The translations under genes and the position numbers were made by a program. The notes under the pieces were generated by a model, which had not been told where the DNA came from, made no database searches, and saw nothing but the letters and a program-made list of their open reading frames with translations. DNA of 64,000 bases, taken from assembly GCA_019633425.1 (NCBI GenBank), contig WSUB01000126.1:1-64000 (forward strand), read 5' to 3'. Origin of the DNA: Tulasnella sp. 424 (lineage: Eukaryota > Basidiomycota > Agaricomycetes > Cantharellales > Tulasnellaceae). Below are positions 32,230 through 44,180 of this stretch, in pieces (position 1 is the stretch's first letter; every line of letters starts with the position of its first letter).

Positions 32230-33961
32230 ATGTTACTGTCCGCTAAATCCTTCGCGGCAGCCCTCGCGCTCTCTTCCACTTGCGTCTCCGCATCTGTCAT
32301 CACGAAGTTGCTCCCCGGCTTCGTCAGCACCAACGGACAGAAGTTCCAACTGAACGGTCGTCCATACTATTTCGCCGGTACCAACGCCTATTGGTTCCAA
32401 TTCATCTCGGACATCAATGACGTGTCTCTGGCTATGGACAAGGCTAAGGCTGCTGGTCTCGAGGTCATCCGGACCTGGGGTTTCAACGAGGTAAACGTCA
32501 CCACTATCGCCGGCGGTTTGCCCCAGTACGGAGGCGAAGGTGCCGGTCCAAGCTCCATTTACTTCCAATCCTGGGTGAACGGTACTGCCACCATCAACTA
32601 TGGGGATAACGGCTTGAAGCGATTCGACAAGGTCGTGAAGCTCGCCGAAAAGAAGGGGATTAAGCTCGTCGTCGCTTTGACGAACAACTGGTGAGTTTAC
32701 AGGGTGCCCGAGTTCTCCGCTTCTGCTTACCTTGTGGCTCTCTAGGGCTGACTACGTAAGCGATCTTCTTCAACCCCGGACTATGGAGATCTCACCTAAT
32801 AATTCCGATTAGGGTGGAATGGACGTTTATACCGTCAATCTCGGTGGACGATACCACGACGACGTAAGTAAACCGTGTTCAGTATTCCAATCAGATTCCT
32901 AATGATCTCGCAATGTCAGTTCTACACCAACCCCAAGATCAAGGCTGCCTTCAAGAAGTACGTGAAGGCCGTCGTCACCCGATACGCCCTCTCTCCTGCT
33001 ATCTTCTCATGGCAGGTTCGTACCAACTTAAAGAGAAGCATACGACTTGGGGACTGAAAACGCTTTCTCACTAGCTCGGAAACGAACCTCGCTGCGGTGC
33101 CGATGGTGTCCGCAACCTGCCTCGTAGCGCCAACTGCACCGCTGCGACGGTCACCGCCTGGGCCGATGAAATGTCCAGTTCGTATCGTTATACTCTCTTC
33201 AAATTTAGAAGCTCACATTCTGACATACACTCGAACAGAATACATCAAGTCCCTTGACCCTCTTCACTTGGTCAGCGTTGGTGTCGAAGGTTTCTTCAAC
33301 CACCCTGGCGAGGAGGACTGGGCTTACAACGGCAATGATGGTGTCGATTCCGATGCTCTCACTAAGCTACCTGCTGTCGACTACGGAACTTTCCATTGGT
33401 ACGCCTCCTCTTGCATACGCCTTCTCGGAATACTGGTGTACTTAAGACGAGCGCCTTGCATAGCTATCCCGATTGGTGGAGCAAGACCGTCGACTGGACC
33501 ACTCAGTTCATCAAGGACCACATTACCGCTCAAAAGAAGATCGGCAAGCCCTTCGTCATGGAGGAGGTGAGGGAAAAAAATCTGTAAAAGACTTCAAACG
33601 GAACCGGTGCTGACTCTCAGGTTTAGTACGGCTGGCTTCTCGAAGAGGATCGTGAGGCGTGGCTCGGCGTCACCTCAAACGTAACTCGTGTCCAGGCACT
33701 CACTCAATGGCAAAACGCTGCTTTGCAAGGCCGTCTCGCTGGCGACCAATTCTGGCAGCTCGGCGTTAACGGACTTTCCTTCGGCAAGAGCACCGACGTA
33801 TGTCCTCTGGCCGCATCGTGTTCACATCCCCCGACTCACCTGGCTTTCTTTGATAGGATGGCTTCACTATCTACCTTGAGGACGCCGAAGCCCAAACTTT
33901 GGTCACCGACCACGTCAAGAAGGTCAACAAGCAAAATCAAGGCTTCTACTGGCCTTTCTAA
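32230..33961 (+). CDS. Endo-beta-1,4-mannanase, GH5 subfamily 7 type
   Basis: Nine exons: 32230..32690, 32746..32755, 32813..32863, 32920..33015, 33075..33177, 33239..33398, 33464..33566, 33627..33797, 33857..33961; 419 aa, phases closing; exon 2 is only 10 nt. A signal peptide is likely ([20 protein letters not shown]). Family marks: FYLNGRP-like start ([18 protein letters not shown]), [10 protein letters not shown], and the acid/base glutamate in LGNEPRC (about E210). The nucleophile is in VMEEYGW (E327 or E328). No CBM1 is present, unlike many basidiomycete mannanases. It should cut the mannan backbone of softwood and seed galactoglucomannans outside the cell. Confidence 0.92.
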
Positions 33962-34010
33962 ATTTGATACATATGTATACCCTGTCGCTCTGTCGGCTTC
34001 ACACTCTTTT

Positions 34011-34618
34011 TGAATATTAACATACCCACCCAATCTTCTCTGCGACCATGAAGGGCATCAAATCGTGCATCCTGAGATAACTACGTAAGACATGCATTAG
34101 CTAGACGTGATACAACGTGAGCCACCAAAACAAAGAAAAGGAAAGCAACATCGTGAAAAGGGAAGTCAAACAAGATAAAGACAGCACAGACAGATTGCAT
34201 GCCCATTCATTTGATGAAGGCAAAGGCAAAGCGAGAGTCGAGCATGAGGGGGAAAAATGTGGACCATCACGTGCTAAAATGTTCAATGTTTTTCAGACGA
34301 TCATTTAGACGAGGAGAAACTTCTCGAGAGCACTCTAAAAGAGACTTAATGTTTTCAGGTGCCATGGCTAGTATCTCACAAGTTGCCGCTGGCTGATATC
34401 CTGCCGTCCCGTCGAAGCTCTCCAAGGTCGGGATCCCTTGATCCCTCCAGCAGCTGCAACAACCGACGCAGCTAGCGCTACCTTCAGTCCCCTCGAGACT
34501 AATAGCACGCTCCCTCTCGTGGAAGTTTATTCAGAAACTTTGCGGGGCTTCGAGCAGAGCAACCAAAGATTTGCAGGCAGAGACCGTTAGACTCTCTGGG
34601 CTCGGTTCTGGCTCGGTC
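34011..34618 (-). pseudogene. Internally deleted duplicate of the 3' end of the neighbouring Byr4-like gene
   Basis: The stretch starting TGAATATTAACATACCCACC (34011) matches 35669 onward: the 3' flank, the last codons and then, after a jump near 34372, the region 37385-37637 of the same gene. About 1.29 kb of coding sequence (roughly 36093-37385) is missing. Shared marks include ACAAGTTGCCGCTG, CAGCAGCTGCAAC and AATAGCACGCTCCCT. Frames are broken. It begins 50 nt after the mannanase stop and so supplies that gene's 3' flank. Confidence 0.8.
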
Positions 34619-34741
34619 CCCCACGACGATCAAACAAGGTGAAAGGGGGGAGTAGAGCCGAGGAGTACATAGCATTCAAGTTTTGACAAAGCTGATGCAT
34701 GAGGCTACAATGTAGAGTGACATAGTCCAGAAGGCAATTCC

Positions 34742-35434
34742 TTAATGGTCACCGATGCTAGCCATGATATCAGTCACAATCTCCTTCATCTTCGCAAATC
34801 CCTCCTGCGATAAGATGTCCATGTTCCACTCCCCTGCTAGAAAGGTGGGCAAAAGAATGCGCGAAGGATCCGGATGTGGGATGGCTGGTGGTTGCAACTC
34901 GTATGATTCCTTGTCGGCACAGTAGACGCGGACAGAGGTGCCGAGGAGACTGAGGCCCCAGAGACGGAGATTGGGGCATTCGTCGAGCATCAAGGCGTAC
35001 TTATCGCGCATTTGGCTATCCGCGCGATAGCGTAATTCGGCTTTCTCTGCCCATCCATCGTTCTTGACCTCAACGACCATGACAGGCTTGTCGTCGCTGT
35101 CGAATACAACGAAGAAGACGATGAAGTCGACTGCGTCACGGCTGCCATCCCTGGGAGGATTCTGAGGGGCAACGTAGAAGGTAAAGTCGTCCCCAAAACA
35201 ATAGTTCAAAAGTTTGTCGTAGGGACCGTAGTACCGACTTTCAAACGATGTGCGTTTGGCGCGGGCATGATCGAAAATGGTGAGCAGCCCTACAGGCCAG
35301 CCGTCAGCTGATATAAAGGGCATAGTTGCTACCATACTCATTAGCACCATCAAGCATCAGAGCGAGCGTAGTACATACCTTGACGAGACGGATGGCAGGG
35401 GAGGACAAAGTTTGCGAGGTAGTTGGCGCCGCTG
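34742..35434 (-). CDS. Agaricomycete protein of unknown function, PD-(D/E)XK-like; 5' end unclear
   Basis: A single frame runs from about 35353 to the stop at 34742. It includes SRYYGPYDKLLNYCFGDDFT, FYVAPQNPP, DAVDFIVFFVVFD, KPVMVVEVKNDGW, YALMLDECPNLRLWGLSLLG, TSVRVYCADK and a C-terminal GEWNMDILSQEGFAKMKEIV. I recognise this as a family common in agaricomycetes without an assigned role. The spacing D(x)n-EVK is reminiscent of PD-(D/E)XK nuclease folds, which is inference only. An upstream coding-looking piece (EAPAAPTTSQTLSSPAIRLV, about 35434-35378) has a good donor, but no acceptor restores its frame, so the gene may be 5'-truncated or damaged. It sits between a duplicated segment and its source. 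Confidence 0.55.
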
Positions 35435-35973
35435 GAGCTTCCCCTGACAACAAATACGTGTAAATATATACCAAATCGGGAGAATGTGGAGTTGCGTCAG
35501 CTCAGTGCAATCTAATCACAAGCGGCTAGGCCGGAAGGTGGTGGTGATGCTAATCTGTTTGTATACCGTAGGAGTTCCGAAGGCTACGACACCGTCGGTG
35601 AAGATTGCCGCAGGAAGGGTTTGTGTGGCCTAGCTCGGATCGATACCCTGTCTGCCAACTGCCCACTCTGAATATTAACATACCCACCCACTCTTCTCTG
35701 CGACCATAAAGGGCATCAAATCATGCATCCTGAGATAACTACGTACGTAAGACATGCATTAGCTAGACGTGATACAACGTGAGCCACCAATACAAAGAAA
35801 AGGTGAGCAACATCGTAAAAAGGGAAATCAAGAAAGTCAGTAAAACGTGATAAAGACAGCGTAAACAGATTGCATGTCCGTACATGTGATGAAGGTAAAA
35901 GGCAAAAAGCGAGAGGAAAGGTAAGATCGAGAACGAGGGAAGAAGGTAAAGAGACGTTGAAGAACGTGAGCAA

Positions 35974-38900
35974 TCATGTGCTCGTCACGGCCAGATTCAA
36001 ACGTTCAAGTTCTTTCAGACAGTCGTTTAGGCGGGCGGAGACTTCTCGTGAACATTCTAAAAGAGGCTTGATGTTTTCTGGTGTCATGGCTAGTCGGACC
36101 TCTGGTGAAGGTGGTGGTAATGGCGGTTGCGGGTTAGGCGCGGCTTGTGTCGTGGTTTCTTCTGGCGTAGGCCGTTCGTTTGGTGCTGTAGCGAGCGTAG
36201 CTAATAGAGAGTTGAATGGCATTGGAGGTAAAGAGCCAATAGTTGCTTGGCGGGTCCGGCTACCCCGGGAAGGAGGTCGTTGATGAGTATACGATGTTGA
36301 GCGTTGGGTGGGGGGTGGGTATCCTCCTTCTTCCTTGATGGACATGGGGAGGCGAGTCGGACGATGTTGAGGAGAATTACGAAGGCTGAGAGAACTGTGA
36401 GATGCTGAAGGTATACCAGGGTAGGCAGATGGTAGTGGAGGCGGTGACTCGGGTGAAACCGTAGGCGGCAATGTCCTCCGACCTCTGACAGTCGCTTGGT
36501 TGACGCTCTTGTCATGCTCCATGTCTGCAGTCTCCGCTCGACTAGCGCTGCGGAACGAAATATCCAGGTCAGACGCGCTGTCAATTCGATCCCAGTCACT
36601 GTCATCCTCGGTGGTGGTGTCGGCCGCACTGCTAGCGTTCCCGGTCCCGGAGTCTTGAGCGCTCGGCTGCTGCTTTCCACTCTTTTTCCGTTCTCCCTTG
36701 TTGCTGTTTCCGATCCTGAACAAGGACGCCAAGCTCGGCCTTCGTGGAGACTTCCGGTTGGCTTGTGAGGAGAACGGTCGTGAAGGGAACTCGGGCATGG
36801 GTGAACGATTGGGCTCGGGAGACATGTTCGCTTCCGTCGCTGTAACGGCACTTGCGTCCGTGCTGCCTTTTCCTTTCCGGGTCCGGGACACTTGTCGAGC
36901 AGGTAAGGGAGCAGATGGGGGTGCCCCGTGACCTTGCCTAGAGTCGAAGGACGACTGGGATTCGTTTGCTTTACTTTGCACAGACGGCAGGATCGCTGGT
37001 TGCTGAGCCGCAGTAGCTTTCTTCAAAGACCTCAACATGTCCCTGATTCCATTCAACCCAAGACGACTCCCTCTCCTGACCTTCGACTCTCCTTTGGTCG
37101 GCGAAGAAGGTCGATCCTTAGAACCGAATGACACGGGCGGCAACCGGGAGCGAGACCTTGACGGCGCAGACGAGGATGTTGTAGATTCAGGAAGCGTGAT
37201 GGCTGACGCAGTTGGGAAGTTGGAGCGGTATGGTTGATGTGGGCGATGCTGGAATGACGGAGGTGGCCCCAACGGGTCCTTGAAAGTTAAGGGATTCTGG
37301 GGTTTTGATGGATTCGTGGTTGGAGACGAGAAGAGCGGGAGAGATAACGTAGATGGGTCCGGTGTTGTAAGCATCTCTTTGAGTAGCACAAGTTGCCGCT
37401 GACTGAGACCGTGCCGTCCCGTTGACGCTCTCCAAGGTCCGGATCGCTTGCCTCCTTCAGCAGCTGCAACGGCTGACGCAGCTAGCGCACTACTTTCAGT
37501 CCCTCCTAGAGTAATAGCACGCTCCCTTTCGTGGGAGGTCATTCCGAAACTTTGGGGTGGTTCGACCAGGGCAACCGAAGATTTGGAGGCGAGAACCGTT
37601 GGACTCTCCGTTGGACTCTCCGGGATCGGCTCCGGCTCAGCGGCCACGTCCTTCTCGTCCTTTGCACCACCTCCAAGCTCAATTAGCAGTTCCGCGCATT
37701 CCCACCATAGGGAATATTCCTCATCGAGTCGCTTCAGCGTTTCGGTAGTCTCTCTCAGAGCCGGATCATGCAAGAGTGGTGGTCCAGCGCCAGGAGGCCG
37801 TACACCATGACCGTTCCCTAATCGCTCAACAGAACCTTTCGTTGGGTCTCCAGTGTCCAGGGTTTGTCTTATGCTAGTAACAGCCTTGCTATAATTGTTT
37901 TGAAAGTCTTTCAGCTCTGAAATAGATGATTTAGTCTCGAGACTCTAGGCAACTGATCGTCACGGCTACTCACGCTCAACAATGGCGGCAAACTCCCGGA
38001 CCATGGTCAAATTACTCTTCAAAGCGACCTGATTCCGACTAATACGAGCAGGAATCTTCAAATCTCCAAGACTATTCCTCCGCATTGACCCGGGACTACC
38101 CCCTGCCAAGAGCGCGATACCGTTCGCTCGGCCCAAGGATGACGTACCGCCAGGGGAACGAGACGGCGATGAACCAGCTGCAATACCTGGGAAGTGTTGC
38201 GATAGGACCATAAAAGAGGTTGGAGCGGACTGTACAGGTTGAGAGGCAGATGCAAGGAGCCTTGGTGGTGATGGCGGAGACAGTTCGATGTCTATCGGCG
38301 GAAGGGCTGGAAGGACCGGTGGCTTGTCGCTGACGATCTTCCTCGACTCTGGAGCTGGTGACGACGGACGCGGAGTACGAGGTGTAGACGGCAACGGCGG
38401 TAACGCTGGAGAGGTGATATGGCTGAAACTCTCGTCTGCGGCTGAATCCGCTCCGATAGACTTGTTCCTTCGGTGGTTGCCGATGCCTGCAAGACCTTTG
38501 AGACCGAAGAGGGACGCGGAGTTGCTCAGGGCGGGCCGACTCTTGGACGATGACGATGACGAATACTCTTGTATGAACGGGTTGGAGGTCGAACGGCCAT
38601 AGGTGGCTGGACGAGAAGACGAGGAAGGGCGAGATGGAGGTTGTTGAACCAGTGACATTGGTCGACGTAAGGATCGCTCCTGCCCCGTTGACGGTACCGT
38701 GTTCGAAGCCATAATGCCAAGCACCTTGGATAGAGCCGGTTTAGGCTTTCTTGTCGATGATGCATATGACCTCCTCGATCCTTTCCTACTGAGCACGCCA
38801 GACGTTTCAGATGGCGAGTCTACAGGAGGCGAAGAATCGCGGTACGCCCAGGAGCTCGGTGATTCCGTGCTCTCCCTCGCTGGTTCCGGGGTCGTCAAAG

Positions 38901-40196
38901 GCCGATCGTCCTCGTGCCAGTGCGATTCCGACGCTGACGACGTCTCTCCCGCATCCACATGCATGCCTGCATGGATACTGGACTGAGAGGAATGCCGGGC
39001 TTTCCTCTTACTGGACCAGTTCTTCATCGATCCGATTCGGGAGAGAAGAGGGGTTTTGCCGGAAGGAGAAGAGGGAACGAAGGACTGAGAAGTACCCTCC
39101 GCCGTGGCTCCCACGTCCTCTCGCATTTCGGTGCTGGTGTTGGGAGTCTGCGCCGCGGTGGGCAGTGGCGGTTGCTTTTGTAGGAGTCTTGGTCCCTGGT
39201 GAGGATGATGACTGGGAGGCTGAGACGATTGGGATTTGGAGCGCGAGCGCAGCGCCGGTGCTGCCGGCTGAGAGAAGATTTGGTGAGCTGAAGGACCTGC
39301 GCTCGATCCCGGTCTCCGATGAAGACTGGACTTGGGTGATTGGTGGTTGGTATCCATCGATTCCTCCAGCTCGTCCTGAAAACCCCGGTGTTGCTCCTCC
39401 ATTTCGAATATATCTCCGACTTCGGTCTGGGGTGGGCGTGACTTTTTGCGAAGGCGACGCCGTGGTCGGGGAGGAGGTTGGTAGACAATGGGAGGAGAAA
39501 CCATCGAGGAGTGACGAGATGTGGTTTGCCGCAGGTGTGCGGTGGAAGAAGTTCCCATTGAGAACGCCGACGATAGGGTGGGAGACGTCGGGGAATAAGG
39601 TGTTGGGGAGTATCGGTCGTGGGGGTTAGGTATGTGAACGTGATGTTGGGAACTTGACGGCAAGGAGGCGGATGATGACATCGCCGAACGAGTCCCGTTG
39701 TAGGCGTCGGCTGGCGGTGGAGGAAAATTCGAACGGTTGTTGAGCGTAACTGTCCTATCAACATCGTAAGGGCTTGAATTGGGCCCAAAGTTGTCCTCTC
39801 CGTCGGTAGTCCATTTACTCGGGGATGGGTCCGGTGACGCGAGCGTCTTGGGCGCCAGTGTGCCCCTGCGAATGGCCGCAAGCCCGTCGTCATCGGAGTC
39901 TCCCCAGTCACCAGAGTCGGCCTGAGGAGCTCGTCCGGACTTTGATGCTAGTTTCTGCTCGAGCGGTTCATCGTCATCATCCCAAACTATCGAGTCCCGA
40001 TTGGCCGCTCCCGTGCTCGTTCGCACAGGCACGTCTCCTGTTTTCGGATGATCTTCAGTCGGACTATGGAATTCAAAGTCATCGTCCCAGTTCTCCGCTT
40101 CAGCTGAAGGAGAGCAATTAGCGAAAGACGCGTCCGAAATGGGGTGGGTGTGAACGTACATGGATGAGGCGGTTTGAGAGCCACACGCTCTGCCAT
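35974..40196 (-). CDS. Large disordered protein, tentative Byr4/Bfa1-like septation regulator
   Basis: Exons 40160..40196, 37974..40103, 35974..37916; 4110 nt, 1369 aa, phases closing. An in-frame ATG also exists at 40370; the later one was chosen because the protein then starts MAERVALKPPHPS and leads directly into ENWDDDFEF (about residues 16-24). Further W-acidic motifs follow (IVWDDDDEPL, GDWGDSDDDG). Such tryptophan-acidic repeats are characteristic of Byr4/Bfa1, the Cdc16/Bub2 partner that restrains the septation GTPase. Most of the rest is Ser/Pro/Arg-rich and disordered, with a folded-looking stretch near YSLWWECAELLIELGGG and a helical C-terminus (ECSREVSARLNDCLKELERL). The family call is inference from motif and architecture. 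Confidence 0.7.
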
Positions 40197-41099
40197 CCTA
40201 GGCACTAGTAGTCTGGAGTGCTTTGACTCTTCGGAGACCGCGTCGTCTGAGCGTTCCTCTTCTACTGATGGCAGTCGGATGGGAAGCGAGGCGTGTCGAA
40301 GAGAGGTGATGCGATGGTGGTGGGTGAGCTTTGGTTTGCGTAGAACGAAGATTGCTGTTTGGACTGTCATTCGTTTCCCCAGCCTGACGACGAGCGAGGG
40401 CCCAAACCTGAGGATCCGTCCACCAACACCTACTTATGCAGGTTACAGTCACTCAGCTATCGCGCCACGGCACAATCTGAGACGCGTCGAACCAACATTC
40501 CACAGTGTTACACCGCCCTTTGTTCGCTCGTTCAAAGCAATCGGAGGCGCTCATTCCCTGAGCGGTATCCAAACACATCCGAAATTCCCTAAACTCTCCC
40601 ACTCACCGTCCTAACAGCGACACGGAAGAGGCCTAATGCAGCGTCTGAAATGTTCGTCCCATTCTTCAAAGGGTTTGCCCCGGGTGTTGTGCCAGGCTGC
40701 TAAAGGGATCGAACACATCTATGTATCTCGAGCAAGCGTAATTTCGATGGCGGCACTTACGGGTTGGTCCTGGAAAGGTAAATCTTCAAAAGGTAACGTC
40801 GTCCATGTTCATTAAATGGCGAGTCCCTATATATCTACACGCTTGCATAGTGTTCTTTAATTTCCTTTCGTGAATATCAAATCTAATTGGGGTGTCCTAG
40901 TACCGTCAACGCTGACTGTGACACGCGAAACCAGAAAAAACAATGATGATCCACGCAGGGATGGCAGTAGTCCCAGGGCTGTATACTATCGTCGCCCTTC
41001 ACAGACGCATCGAATGACAGAAGCCTGCACTCCAGGCCTTGCACATGGTTATAGCGAGAACGTCCCAAACCGAGACCCCAGGCCTAGCGCCCCCGAGAT
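40197..41099. other. Promoter of the Byr4-like gene and 3' flank of the next gene
   Basis: About 900 bp. An alternative in-frame start for the Byr4-like gene lies at 40370. TATATA occurs near 40831 and 40849. No further gene was recognised. Confidence 0.4.
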
Positions 41100-41678
41100 T
41101 CATGGGCCCGTACTAGTCGGTGATCTTATGGCCTCGTAAAGCTTCGTTCCACCTCCAATCAGCATGATACCAAGGCCTACGATACCTAGTAGAAGCTGCA
41201 GCTGGGCGTTACGTTCCTCTAGTCGTTGTATCCTTCCCTCAGTCTGGCGGTGAGCCATCCCTCCTTCCTCTAAATCACCATATCGTAAACGACTCCTCCG
41301 AGTTGATTCCACCAGAGCTCCAGTGGCTTGTGCGCGGCTCGAAAACTGGGTAGTGGAATATGCACTCTCATCAACAGCTTCAAGAGACCCAGCTTGTGAT
41401 TGAAGCGCTCCGATCTGTCGGCTGCTCGCGCCATGAGGCCTACCAGGATCCCATCCATCGGAATCATTAAGCGCATATTGATCAATCGTGGCATTCGTTA
41501 TCCCCTCGGTCACCTTTTAGCAAAATGTTTGCCTTCAAACCCAATGAATGATGCGCTTAAACCTGCTCACGAGCAAAGAATGATCTGGTTCTTCTGATGG
41601 AGTCTGCTGAGGCGAAGCAGCTGTCTCGCGCCTGACCCGAAGGATTGGTGCTCTAACTGACTGGGAGAGCAAACGCAT
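41100..41678 (-). CDS. Small tail-anchored membrane protein
   Basis: Exons 41571..41678 and 41100..41513 (intron 57 nt); 173 aa, phases closing. Starts MRLLSQSVRAPILRVRRE. Middle part is polar and probably disordered; then a short coiled-coil-like stretch (RQTEGRIQRLEERNAQLQLL) runs into a C-terminal hydrophobic segment (LLGIVGLGIMLIGGGTKLY, about residues 140-160) and a 12-residue polar tail. The layout is that of a tail-anchored protein, as in TA1 and TA2, though sequence similarity to them is not evident. It is transcribed divergently from the family X gene at 42562, just as TA2 is from the X gene at 50821. Confidence 0.65.
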
Positions 41679-42561
41679 CAGCCATCTCAATAACTACGAA
41701 GCTCTCAGGTGAAATCCATCATACATAGCTGAGATACGCTTCGCTACGACGGTCGTCGGTGACACCTTGAGAAGCTGATGTCGCCTGCGACTGTTCAGAG
41801 GACGATGAAGTAAACGACGGGACGAGACGGTCACGCATGCGCCCCACAATTCTTTCAGAGAAGGAGGTGCTAATACGCAGTTTAGAGACATCATCGGCAT
41901 GTCAGTCCATTTCCGGGGAGGGATGTTGACCAGGTCTAATTTCATATGCTTACAGAGCGGTAAGTGTCCGTGCCACCATAGATGTGTCTTCAAGCTCGCC
42001 CACCGAAAGCTGATGGGAAGGAAGAGGGTTGACTGGGGGCATTTTGAGAAGTGAAGATTGCTCGAGGCAGGAAAAGGATTCACAAAATATACACCCAACG
42101 GTTCAAGTTGAACCCCGCCAGTCAATTTGAGCTCTATTCGCTACAGAAATCCCTCATTTCCATCGAATGTCTTGCTCTGGGACATTTAATCTTGGGGAGG
42201 CCGTGTGCAGGGGTTGAACACGAGGCTGAGGGAGTTAGCTCGAACACGACATGTTCTCTTTAGAACGGCACCAGTCTATTTCCCCTACGTCTCTTAAAGA
42301 GCGACGACTGTTGAAAGTAGTAGTAAAACCCCTCTCCCTGCGCACTCACACTTCTCTAGTCTGTGGTCGTCTCCCTGCTGACCCGACGGACGAGACGCAC
42401 CTACTCACTCACTCATACTCGGGCTATTTGCGAGCTCCGAAGCTCTCTACTCTCTTGCCCTATACAACATTGCAGCTTTTTCCAAGCTACTGAGTATTGG
42501 TGGATATCAAGACTTCCCTTCTTCCAGGCTTACGGCCAACTCGCACAGATCAAACACGTTT
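41679..42561. promoter_or_regulatory. Divergent intergenic region between tail-anchored and X genes
   Basis: About 880 bp that must hold the promoters of two divergent genes. No strong core element was identified; the part next to the X gene is pyrimidine-rich (42340-42540). Short frames here lack domain signal. Confidence 0.4.
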
Positions 42562-43685
42562 ATGCACGTAAGTCACCCCTTCACCCAATCTCATTTGCAC
42601 ACCATCATTGATTTTGCACCCTTCGTAGCTCTATAAACTGGTGGAGCCACTGTTCACACTGAGTTGGGCTCAAAATCACCATAGTCACGAGCGCGTACAG
42701 AGTCTCAGCGCCCGTGTGTCCGCCGCCTGGAGGCTTGTGGAATCTATCCTTTCCACCAATCCTTCGCCAAATGAAGCGGCCGAAGTTGGTGAACGGACCC
42801 AGATACTAGATGGCTGCATCATACCACGATTGGAAAGGTATTGCGGAGTTGTCTTGTGGGAACCAATTCTGGGCCTAATCATTGACCTTTACTCTTAGGG
42901 TCACAAGTGGTTTTAATCGAGACTTGATACAGCTTTCTGCTTCGCCAGACCCGGATACGGAAGCCGCGGTCGTGATGGAGGAGCGCGGAAGACAGATGGA
43001 CCGAATTGAATTAATGATGCTAATGGTAGGACAATATTCTATGCTTGGACAAACGAACGCTCACGAGGGCGGCTTGTCATCAAAAGCTCCTAAACAGTAG
43101 AACGTACTCCGGGAAATTCTGGGCCTCACTCGTCAGATGGCAGATGGTAAGAGAGCGATCCCGTTTGGGTGCCAGGAATTGTAGCTTAAAAACTCCCTCT
43201 TTCAGTACACATACCAAGAAAGTAAGTACCATTTCTTCTCTCATCGACTTCTTTCTAACAGCGCCTCTCCGTCTATCGCTTAAGGCTGTATGCGACTTCT
43301 GGAGGACTACAGGGAGACGACGGAACACCTCTCAGGTGATAGAGGCGACGTCGAAACAATTCTCTCTGCATTGTCCGCCGCAGCTCGTCGGGCCTGCGAA
43401 CAGCCCCAGCCATCCCCCGAGAAAACGACATTCGCGGATGCTTTCGCTATTCGAAACCTGTATGAAGACCCCGCACTGAAAACCTTAGTCGATTCCACCA
43501 TGTTCACCCCCCAACGGCGGCGAGAGCTTTACGCGGCAGCTGAAGAGTTGATGTACCAACAACCAGCCTTCCCTCCAGAGTGCTACGCACTCTTGTCAAA
43601 CCCAAACTACGGTGAGCCCATTATTTGCCCCGCTCATGCTGACTGGGCGTATTCACATCTTGTCAACTCAGTATCGCGGCATTAG
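42562..43685 (+). CDS. Family X protein, copy X0 (uncharacterised, predicted helical)
   Basis: Exons 42562..42567, 42629..42837, 42899..43025, 43087..43146, 43206..43221, 43285..43685; 272 aa, phases closing. Exons of 60 and 16 nt are identical in length to those of X1 (50821-52000), and the aligned blocks confirm homology: DGCIIPRLER with EDWVEPRLTR, RIELMMLM with HVELMLYL, LVRWQMYTYQE with IVNWQLATYRE, FADAFAIRNLYEDPALKTLV with YDAFIPRNVFDHPELRGLL, and QQPAFPPECYA with QQPAFPKWCYE. No signal peptide, membrane segment or known motif. The six-base first exon (Met-His) is the least certain part. The C-terminus is about 20 residues longer than X1 and its last codons lie in a downstream minisatellite. 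Confidence 0.7.
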
Positions 43686-44180
43686 AATTGTTTCCGCGAT
43701 ATTCTCGTGTGGGGTTGGACCGATGAGGCTCTATTCAAGACCCTGATCTGCCCGGTCCCGCACGGGCCCCTCTGAATCCTCGTTTTGTCACCCGTCATCC
43801 TCGCATCTTCCCACCTAACTTAGGATTGCAGCGTTGGATTTTTTTTGGGATGGAACGTTGAGGCCCTTGCAATTGCCCAAGGCCCTGATCTGCCCGTTCC
43901 TTGTCATCTGTCATTACCACATCTCCTCGTCCAACTCAGTATCGCAGCGTTGGGATTTCTGCGATGGACCGTTGAGGCCCTTGCCCAAGACCCTTGCCCA
44001 AGGCCCTGATCTGCCCGTTCCTGCCCAGGCTGCCCTTAACTATCATCTGTCGTCCGTTGTCACTGTCTTTTCGTCAAACTAGTATTATCGTAGGGGTAGA
44101 CCGTTGAGGCCCTTGCCCAAGGCTCGGATCTGTCCGGCCCTGCCCTTAGCCGTCGTTTCTCATCTGTCATCTGTATCTAG
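43660..44180. repeat. Degenerate minisatellite downstream of X0
   Basis: Units of about 110-140 bp share CAACTCAGTATCGC, GTTGAGGCCCTTGCCCAAG and CCCTGATCTGCCCG, with clear copies at about 43665, 43800, 43930 and 44060. Internally, CCCTTGCCCAAGG is repeated. The first unit includes the last codons and stop of X0. Confidence 0.75.

Noticed and set aside
38811..39911. Frames of 272 and 295 aa across the Byr4-like gene
   Set aside because: They are shadows of the long disordered, GC-rich coding exon in other frames.
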